From contig CAVRCT010000007.1 in NCBI GenBank assembly GCA_963719645.1, positions 372,001 through 436,000 on the forward strand: 64,000 bases of DNA. Reading direction: 5' to 3'. The DNA comes from CAVRCT01 sp963719645 (GTDB taxonomy: Bacteria > Pseudomonadota > Gammaproteobacteria > DSM-16500). Made by a program: the position numbers and the translations under genes. This document shows, in pieces, positions 1 through 9,100 of this stretch (within the stretch, counting starts at the first letter, position 1; every line of letters begins with the position of its first letter). The notes below the pieces were generated by a model. That model saw only the letters and a program-made list of their open reading frames with translations. It did no database searches and was not told where the DNA came from.

Positions 1-3000
1 ATGCTAGGTCGTGTTAGCCAGCAAAATTTCTTACCTAATTCAAACGATTATTTGGATAATGCCTTGCAAATGGTTAATCGATTAATCCAATCCGGCAACG
101 GTAAATTAAAGCATTATTTTTGGCAAGCAAAAATCTACCGGCATTTAAATAAAATAGAAGAGGCTGTCGCATCATTTGTTCGGTTGATCGAGTTGTGTGA
201 AAAAAACATCCCGAATGAAAAACTGCGCAATCTCATCTATTATTTTGCTAGGAATTTTGCAAGCGCTTCTGATCAAGTTGAATTCTTTGCGATTCCACAA
301 GCTGATCAACCAGCTTATGCGGTCAAAATAAGAGAAAGTGGCCAAGTCTGTTTTAAAGAAGAAAAGCATCATTTAGCACTGCATAATATTTCTTATGCAC
401 TTTGGTTAAATTTTCTGTTGAGAGATAAATACACGCAAGAAATGAAAGCAACTAAATTTAAAAAAGATTCCCCTTTAACAAGAGTGTATGTGCAAATCAA
501 AGGACTTTATCGCGAAAAAATTGCTGTTTATCAGAGCTTAGGTAATCAAGCGGAGGTGGATGCGAATACTCAACGATTGGATCAAGTGAATAGTGTGATT
601 CAGCAGATGAAAGGAAAGAATGTTGCCGTTTGTAAAACCACTTCGACAGATTCGAAAAAAGTTGAAGATACGCACAAAGAATTGTTGGCACAGTTGACGA
701 TGGAACAGGCCGATAATAAAGCTAAAGCAGATCAGTTGGCACATGAGCAAGCACAGAAAAAACGTCAGAGTGAGAAACAAGCTCAACAAGCAAAAGATAA
801 AAATGCACGCGAACAGAAAGAGGCTGCAGAGAAAGCGGCTAATAAAGCAAATGAAGATAAACTGAGATCAGAGAAACAGCGTGAGACCAACGCGGCTGAA
901 GCAAAACGCAAAGCGGATGCAGCAGAAGTAAAACGCAAGGCGGATGCAGATGCGGCGAAGCGTAAAGCAGATGCAGAAGCAAAACGCAAAGCAGATGAAG
1001 CAGCAGAAGCAAAACGCAAAGCAGATGAAGCAGCAGAAGCAAAGCGCAAAGCAGATGCAGCAGCAGAAGCAAAGCGCAAAGCAGATGCAGCAGCAGAAGC
1101 AAAGCGCAAAGCAGATGAAGCAGCAGAAGCAAAGCGCAAAGCAGATGAAGCAGCAGAAGCAAAACGCAAAGCAGATGAAGCAGAAGAGGCAAAACGCAAA
1201 GCAGATGCAGTAGAGGCAAAATGCAAAGCAGATGCAGAAGAAGCGAAACGTAAAGACGCTAAAATAGAAGCAAAACAGACCACACTCATTTCGTTACCTC
1301 AATTCGCCCGCACCGTCATTTGCCGCTTAAAAGCAGCAGGAGTGGACGAGGCTTATATCGCAGGTGGCTTCGTACGAGATAGCATGCGTGATCCGGATGC
1401 GTTTATCGATCCGAGCAAAGATCTTGATCATGCAGTCCCTGTTAAGTGTCTCAGTGTGACGCAACAGGTTTTTCACTCTAATGAATTTAGGAAAGAAATA
1501 AAAGAAGGTCTTTATACGTTGAAAGCATCGCATCTAGTTGCCAACGTGTGTAATCTTCTGTTGCTGTCAATCAGTTATCAAAATAAAGAAATACATCCAG
1601 GGCATCCTTTTCTACGCGATGCAAGAGATCGCAATCTTCCTGTGCTAATTCGTCACCGCGATAAATTTATGTTGTATGGTGATCCGACAGGAACAAATAG
1701 GTGGGGGCTCATCACTCTCAAGTGCAATCAAAGCGATTTGGCAAAGCTGAATCAATTACCTTTCGAGACGAAGGACAGCATTCAATTTAATGATCCTTTA
1801 TTTATTTCATTGATGAGTGTATTCAAACAAGGTCACTCTGCCATCAGTCGTTACGAACGTTTCAAATATCAAATGTATCTTAGTAAACATTTGAATAATA
1901 CGCCGGAAGGTTTGCTGGCGGATGCATTAGGTCGTGATTTTACCATTAACGCGCTTTACTGCACGACGGATAACGTCGATGAAAAAGTTGAGAATGAAGA
2001 TGTCCCTGCATTGGATCCAACCGGTCTAGGGTCAGCCGATTTGGCCGAAGGCCGTATTCGCTGTCTCATTGATCCAACACAGTCTTTCGCTGAAGATGGT
2101 GGCCGTATCTTGCGGGCCATTGCGCGGTTAGTGAGTGAAAATCTCAAAACAGCTGAATTACGTCATCGCGGCAAAAAGGCGCCAGATTTTTTCTTGGATG
2201 AAGCCATTCAAAAAGCCATCAACGAATTTAAAATTGATATGAAAGAAATTGAAAATTCGAAAAGAGATTACATCAATAGCGTCATGAAAAATCTCTTAGT
2301 CGGTCAAAAGGCATGGCTTTGTTTTCGTGAGATGCAAAAAGAGCATGTTCTTGATCTGTTTTTTCCAGAGATTGCCGTATTACTCAAAAACAATGCTCGC
2401 TTAGCAGCTGATATTATTTTGCGATTACAGCAAACACCCCCTGAATCGCTCAAAGAAGCTCATAAAATTATTATTTCATTTGCTTATCATGAAATGAAAA
2501 AAACCGAAAAAGGGTTAACGGTGATCAAAAATTTATTGGCAAATAATAAATTATTTTACCGTGTACAGAAAGAATGGAAAAAAGATCCAGTTGGTTTTTC
2601 GATCCAACTCAATGAGCTTGGTTGCACACTTCAACAGAATCATCCAGCACCGTATTCACCGGCACCTCTGCATTCTCAACAAGATTTTAAGATGCAATCA
2701 CTAGAACAGCGGGTGCCCCTGCAAATGCAAGCCGGTAGAAGCCAGCCTGCTCATGCGCCATTTCAGCAAGAAGCAAACCATTATCAATATAGCCATACGG
2801 GGACTGATGGAAATCATTTCGAGAGTAATCCCGCTCAATTTTCGCCTAAGACAAGCGATACGAGTCAGCAAATTGTGCCTCATCCGCTCTCTGCTTCGAC
2901 GAACACCATGGCCGCTCAATCAACCCATCGTGCCGTTACCGAGCGATTGAAGGAAAAGGCTCCCCCATCTTATGCAGAAACGGTTGCAAAAAATCAGCAG

Positions 3001-3141
3001 AAAGCAAATCATCTCTCTACCGTGGTAACACAAAAACGATCTGCTAGCCCGACTGACTTTCATAAGCCTGCTAAGGTAGATTCTCACACGCCATCCGCGG
3101 TGGTCGTCGAAAAAAGTAGTATTCAAAAAAGGACGATATAA
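1..3141 (+). CDS. Helical-repeat / TolA-like / poly(A)-polymerase-type nucleotidyltransferase fusion (5' end probably cut)
   Basis: Open from base 1 and probably truncated by the window edge. Its first ~210 residues match residues ~577-785 of the next protein, which has a long N-terminus before that block. Order: TPR-like helices (1-210); Ala/Lys/Glu TolA-like repeats (~290-420) in 10-residue units; a poly(A) polymerase/CCA-adding head domain (~430-720); helices; and a Gln/Pro/Ser-rich tail (~880-1046). The head domain keeps G455-G-F-V-R-D460, D474-L-D476, R645-D-F-T-I-N-A-L652 and the E698-D..R702-I-L-R-A705 helix, so it may still transfer nucleotides. About 100 extra residues lie between the DLD and RDFTINAL motifs compared with the paralogous modules downstream. 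Large size and fusion make it unlikely to be the housekeeping PcnB or CCA enzyme. Substrate unknown. The next gene starts 1 nt after the stop, so they are probably cotranscribed. Confidence 0.75.
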   Translation: MLGRVSQQNFLPNSNDYLDNALQMVNRLIQSGNGKLKHYFWQAKIYRHLNKIEEAVASFVRLIELCEKNIPNEKLRNLIYYFARNFASASDQVEFFAIPQADQPAYAVKIRESGQVCFKEEKHHLALHNISYALWLNFLLRDKYTQEMKATKFKKDSPLTRVYVQIKGLYREKIAVYQSLGNQAEVDANTQRLDQVNSVIQQMKGKNVAVCKTTSTDSKKVEDTHKELLAQLTMEQADNKAKADQLAHEQAQKKRQSEKQAQQAKDKNAREQKEAAEKAANKANEDKLRSEKQRETNAAEAKRKADAAEVKRKADADAAKRKADAEAKRKADEAAEAKRKADEAAEAKRKADAAAEAKRKADAAAEAKRKADEAAEAKRKADEAAEAKRKADEAEEAKRKADAVEAKCKADAEEAKRKDAKIEAKQTTLISLPQFARTVICRLKAAGVDEAYIAGGFVRDSMRDPDAFIDPSKDLDHAVPVKCLSVTQQVFHSNEFRKEIKEGLYTLKASHLVANVCNLLLLSISYQNKEIHPGHPFLRDARDRNLPVLIRHRDKFMLYGDPTGTNRWGLITLKCNQSDLAKLNQLPFETKDSIQFNDPLFISLMSVFKQGHSAISRYERFKYQMYLSKHLNNTPEGLLADALGRDFTINALYCTTDNVDEKVENEDVPALDPTGLGSADLAEGRIRCLIDPTQSFAEDGGRILRAIARLVSENLKTAELRHRGKKAPDFFLDEAIQKAINEFKIDMKEIENSKRDYINSVMKNLLVGQKAWLCFREMQKEHVLDLFFPEIAVLLKNNARLAADIILRLQQTPPESLKEAHKIIISFAYHEMKKTEKGLTVIKNLLANNKLFYRVQKEWKKDPVGFSIQLNELGCTLQQNHPAPYSPAPLHSQQDFKMQSLEQRVPLQMQAGRSQPAHAPFQQEANHYQYSHTGTDGNHFESNPAQFSPKTSDTSQQIVPHPLSASTNTMAAQSTHRAVTERLKEKAPPSYAETVAKNQQKANHLSTVVTQKRSASPTDFHKPAKVDSHTPSAVVVEKSSIQKRTI
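896..1260 (+). repeat. 30-bp tandem direct repeats inside the first giant gene
   Basis: A core of near-identical 30-bp units (about 977-1200, unit like gcagatgaagcagcagaagc plus aaagcgcaaa) flanked by decayed copies. Each encodes a 10-residue Ala/Lys/Glu helix-forming unit resembling the TolA stalk. The period is a multiple of three, so copy-number change keeps frame, and spurious long ORFs appear in other frames. Confidence 0.9.
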
Positions 3142-3142
3142 A

Positions 3143-6100
3143 ATGACGCAGCCTCGCTTTAAACCAACTCCACCTGGTCTTGCTATGAGCTCAAGCCCTA
3201 ATTTTTTGGCTTCCGCATTTTTTGTGGAACAAATCCAAAAAGAAATTAATGAGTGTATGGAATATAAAGACTATCCAGAAGCAATCAAGAAAATCAATGA
3301 AGCATTGTTGTTGCCCTGCGGCGAGCCGACTGTCATTATTTTACTGCTCGAAGCGTATGGTGTTTGTCGACGAAATTTAACATCCAAAGAAAGTGCAGCC
3401 GAGACGGGGCATTCGCTGTCGAGAGAGGCTAACGCCAAAAAAGAATTTATAGAGCGTTATCAGTCTGAATTTAAATTGCCAGAGGATAGAGACAGTCAAA
3501 TCACGGCAGAATATGCTTGGTTAGCAGATAAATACAGTCACGATAAAAATTCAATGGAAGCCTTACGCTTTGCGTGGTTAACCCTTCAATATAATGATCA
3601 GGATGAAAAAAGACGAGAATGCTTTTTTGAACGCGTTACAGCGCTCAAAGAGACAGAACAAAACTATAACTATGTCTCGGTTGCACTGCAAGGTACAAAG
3701 CTTCTTTTAAATCAGCCAACTCCAAAACCCAGTTATTCTATCTGGCACTCCAGATTACTTCTCTGGTTGAATCATCCCGCACATGAATGTATGGAGTGCC
3801 TCACGCAATTAATTGAGCGAGATTTTACGCAGGAATTCAAGGAATTTCGCAGTGAAATTTATATGCGAAGCGGTCAGTTGGAGTTGATTAATGTAAAAAA
3901 TCAAACCAGTGATGTCTATTCGATCAAAAGTCCAAACGTGAAGGCGTATAAAGGTCGTGCGCTGGCATTGGAAGCTATCTACCACGAGAAGCCAAGCAGC
4001 GAGCTTAAGATGTTGGTTCAACAAGATCTGACGATAGCTATTTGGTTAGAGTATGCAGAAAAAAATAATATTTTAAAGCAAAAAACTATAAAAGAACCCA
4101 CCAGTAAAAGATTGAAAAATTTATATTTGAGTATTGCGGCTGGTCATCAAGCAAGAATAGAAGCATTTCTTGAAGATAATCTGATTGATAGGGCATTTTC
4201 AGAGTATTCTCATTTGCAAAAACTTGTTTCAGAATTTGTTCAACAATATCCGAAAGAACTTCCGCCTTACTGCGCACAAAACTTTTTAAGTTTACTCGCA
4301 GCGAAATGTGACGCTTTTATCAACCAAAATAAGCTAGGAAACGCGAGACTTTGCAATAATAAAATGCTTGCACTGAAGAGTGATGATGAGAGCGCGCAAA
4401 AAATCAAGGTTCAATTAGACGCATTGAAAGAAGCAGAACAACGTCAAGCAGCGACAAGAATCGACGGGTTGTTGAGTGAAATAAAAAAAAGCGAAATGAG
4501 AAAAAGCGATTTGATAAATCACGCTGAGTCAGCGAGTGCGCATGGTGTATCGACAACTGCGTCGTCTACCGTAAATAGCATGGCAGAGCAAAAGCTACAA
4601 GCAGCAGTAGAGGAAATGATAGATGATAATGTCGTGTTTCACGCGGATGATTCAACCTCTGATGAAGCTAAAAAGCCAGAAATGGCGAAAAAGGCGCTTG
4701 AAATATTCAATCACTTTATAGGTGAACGCTATGAACAGACGAGGAATGCTGCCGAACCTGTTTTGCAAGATTTCACAAACAATCGACGGGTAAATGAATG
4801 TTATATTCGCGCGACGATTGAAGTCAGTCAGCGTACGGAAGACGCTAAGTCCATTTTACAAGATAAACCGCATCACGAAAAATCTCTCCATATTTTAACT
4901 CGACTCATTCAGTCGGATCCTCAGCCCAAGTATTATCTTTGGCAAGCACAGCTATTTAATTTATTAAATCAGCAAGAAGGAGCAATCAAGGCGATTAAAC
5001 GGTTAATCAAGATTGATTTACAAAATCCATTCGATGGAGCAATGAAGCAGCAATTATTTTTTGTTGCCAGAGACGTCGAAAAATGGGGTGATAAAACCAG
5101 CTTATTTACACTCAGTAAAGAAGATCAATATGCTTACGCTATAAAAATAAGAGCACGCGGGCAGCGGTATGCAAAAAGTGAAAATTTTCTCTTAGCACGT
5201 CATTATTTTATATTTGCATTGTGGATGCAGAATTATTTCAAAGAGCAATGCAATTATGATGTTATCAGGCATGAGCGGTTGGATGCGAATTCACCCTTAT
5301 TTAAAATATATCCTCAAATAATAGGACTGTATGAGGACTTACGTTTAATTTACGAAAAACACGATCAAATGGATCTAGTCGCGAGTTCTCGTCATCAAGG
5401 TGAACAAATGAAAGCACGATTTGATGCCATGAAAAAAGGCATACCATTTTTAGGATCTACGCCAAAACCGCTTAAGGTGAAAGAGGCGAAAGCAAATGAA
5501 CAAGCATTGCTTGCAGAGCTGGAAAAAGAAGATGAAAGTCAGGCGCAAGCAATAAAAAAGCGCAAAAAAAACGCGAAGAAACAAGCGCAAAAGAAAGCGA
5601 AAAAGTTGTTGAGCAGTGTTCAAGAGGCTACGACTGAAAAACCAGACACCGAAAATGCTGCGCAAAAAAAAGAAGACCCTAAAAAAGAAGATCTTAAAAA
5701 AGAAGACTCTAAAAAAGATGATCCCAAAAAAGATGATCCCAAAAAAGATGATCCCAAAAAAGAAGTCACTCAGCTCGCTGTTAAAAGCAAAGCCGTGCAG
5801 GCAGATCGAAAAATTACTATCGCTGAGAAACCAACGCAACGCACAGACTCTCATTCGTTACTAGCACCTTCGCAATCCAATCCAGTAGTACGCAAGTCTG
5901 TTGCTCAAACAAGTCATGTACCAAAAGCAAAATCCACTACGGTAGCAACAGTAAAATTACCGATGGCAGCGCGAATCAGCAAGTCAGTCTCCGTGCAACC
6001 TAAGAAACCGGTAAAAACGCCCGAGAAGGATTCCAAAGGCAATTCTGCTGTTTCATCGCAACGCATAGCGGTTGCAGCCTCTTCACAAAGCGCTCCACGA

Positions 6101-9100
6101 TCGGCATGGGCAACACCTTTTATAAAGTCAACGAAGGTAGCACCGCCAGCCCTGACAGCGAATGCGCCTGCCGTCACTGTTTCTATTGTTGTGTCTGTTG
6201 CGACTCCATCGCAGACCCCGACTCCTTCTCTGGTGACGGTGAAGGTACCCGACGTTAAGCGAACCAATACTATTCGCTTAGCATCTCATGAGTGCAAAAC
6301 GATTCGAGACTTAAAACTAGCCGGTGCTGAAGTTTATTTACGTTGTGACATGATTCGATTATTGACTCTTGATGCAAAACTCTACGCCAATAAAAATCGT
6401 GACTATGTATTGCCTTATGAACATAAAGCTATTGTTGAAAAAGTTTTTCAATCAAATCTGCTTTTGCAAAAAAAGGATGTGCCTAACCTATTGTGTGTGA
6501 CGGCACACGTTGAAAATCATTTTTTTCAAAATCAATTTCATCTCAGTCAAAAACTCAATCAGACTGAATCCGGCAGATTGTTAGAAGCAGAAAGTTGTGA
6601 ATTAACAATTCATACATTGACTGCCACAACAGAGTTGTTAGATACAAAAGCCATTCAAGATGATCAAGCCGTGGCTGACAATAAATTAATGGATGAAGAA
6701 GTCACTGTTCTGGATCCAACGGGCAAGGGCCTATCTGATCTTTTCGAAGGTCGTCTTCGCTATCTCAATGAACCTGCACTTTTATTCCAGCAAGACGTGG
6801 GTAATATCGTGCGGATTATAGCGCATTTGGTCGCTGAAAATCGTAAAATGGAGGGTTTCAAAGCCTCTCATCCATTTGTCCCGACATTTTTCCTGGACGA
6901 AAAAATTAAAAAAGCGATCATCGAATTTAAACTTGATGTTAAAACGATGAGTGATGAGCAACGTGACGATATTAATGGTCTCATGACGCAACTTTTAGTC
7001 GGTAGTAATGCATTCCATGGTTTCCAAGCCATGCTAGATGAGCGTGTTTTTGATTTATTTTTTCCTGAAATGGCTGAGGTGCTGCGCAAGAAGCCAGATA
7101 GTCGGCAACGGATTGCGGGAAAATTAAAAAGTACACCGCCGCGTTCATTAGATGAGGCGTATAAGTTATTTTTTATGTCGAGTTATTATGAATTAAGAAA
7201 AGAGCAATCTCATCTAGTCGTATTAGAAAAATTACTCAGTAATCAGCTGGTCAAAAAGATTTTTGCGATTCAATCTTTGCCACATGAATGCGATACGATT
7301 CGTCAATTGAAAAAAGAAGGCGCTTCTGATGTTTACTTGCGCGGTGACATTGTTCCAGATCGATTGCTGAATCTCACTGAAAAAGCTAATTCTAGCAAAA
7401 ATCGCCACTATGTGTTGCCCGCTGAGCAGAAAACTATTGTTCAAAAGGTCTTTCAATCAAATTTACTCTTGCAAAGAGAAGAGATGCCTAACACGCTGAG
7501 TGTGACAACACGCGTTGCTAATCAGTTTTATCAAAATCAATTTCATCTCAGTCAAAAACTTAATCGGACTGAATCAGGTCGGTTATTAGAAGCAGAAGAC
7601 TGTGAATTGACGATTCATACATTGGCTGCCACAACGGATTTGCTAGATGAAAAAGCGAATCAAAGCGAGCAATTCACCGCTGCAAGAAAGTTAGCGAGTG
7701 AAGAATTGACAGTTCTCGATCCGACTGGCAAAGGATTATCGGATCTTTTTGAAGGTCGTCTTCGTTCTCTCAAAGAACCGGCGCTTTTATTCCAGCAAGA
7801 CGTCGGTCATATCGTGCGGGTGATAGTTCATTTGGTTGCTGAAAATCGTAAATCAGACAGTGTTAAAGCATCTAATCCACTTGCGCCGACATTTTTCCTG
7901 GATGAAAAAATTAAAAAAGCGATCATCGAATTTAAGCTTGATGTCAAAACAATGAGTGATGAGCAACGTGATCATATTAATGGTCTTATGACGCAACTTT
8001 TGGTGGGTAGCAATGCATGTCATGGTTTCCAAGCCATGCTAGATGAACGTGTTTTCGATTTATTTTTTCCTGATATGGCTGAGGTGCTGCGTAAGAAACT
8101 AGAGATTCAGCAACTGATTGCAGATAAATTAAAAAGTACACCGCCGCGTTCATTGGATGAAGCTTATAAATTATTTTTTATTCAGACTTATCATGAATTA
8201 AGAAAAGAACAAGCGCATCCAGTTGTGTTAGAAAAATTACTCAGTAATCAGTTAATTAAAAATATTTTTACGATTCAATTATTGCCGCATGAATACAATA
8301 CAATTCGTAAATTGAAAAAAGCAGGCGCTTCTGGGGTTGATCTGAGAGATGAGGTTGTTCGTGACAGATTGCTGCATCTCACCGCTAGCCATGAATCCAG
8401 CAAAAAACGACAGTATGTGGTATCAAGTGACAGTAAAATACAGGTCGAAAAACTGTTTAAATCGCATCTCCTCCCGCCAACGGAATCTAATACGTTGTGT
8501 GTTAGCGAAAAAATTTCAGGTACATCTCATCAGAGCCAATTTCATCTCAGTGATAAACTGGATGGTACAGCGCAAGGTAGATTGCTAGAGACAGATACGT
8601 GTGACCTGACAATTTATACGCTGAGTGTCACGACAGAGCTATTAGATGAAAAAGTGAATCATGAGAATAAATCCCAAGCCGTGAAAAAATCAGTCAACGA
8701 AGTAGCGACTGTGTTTGATCCGACGGGGAATGGAATACCGGATCTTCTCGAAGGCCGTCTTCGTTGTGTGAAAGACCCTGGGTTATTATTTAAAGAAGAT
8801 GCGTGCCTTCCCTTGCGGATTTTGGCTGGTTTGGTGACAGAGAATCGTAAAACAGAACGGATTAGAAAGTATAACCTGGTTGCTCCTAAGTTTTTCTTAG
8901 ATCCCGCCATTCAGAAGGCTATTAACGAATTCAAGCTGGATATGACGGCATTGCGTCCCGAGCAGCGCGATCAAATCAATGGCATGATGAATACTCTTTT
9001 TGTCGGTGAACATGCGCATCGTTATTTTCAGGTGATGATGGAAGAGAACGTATTTGATTTATTTTTCCCTGATATAGCGATCGTTTTGCGCAACAGACCA

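Noticed and set aside
783..1289. Antisense and shifted ORFs across the first giant gene's repeat region
   Set aside because: Same cause: 30-bp in-frame repeats open every frame. Products are monotonous Ala/Ser/Leu or Lys/Gln strings.
1..3141. First giant gene as the housekeeping CCA-adding enzyme or PcnB
   Set aside because: The fusion with helical repeats, TolA-like repeats and a disordered tail, the unusual motif spacing and the paralogous dead array next door argue against a housekeeping role.
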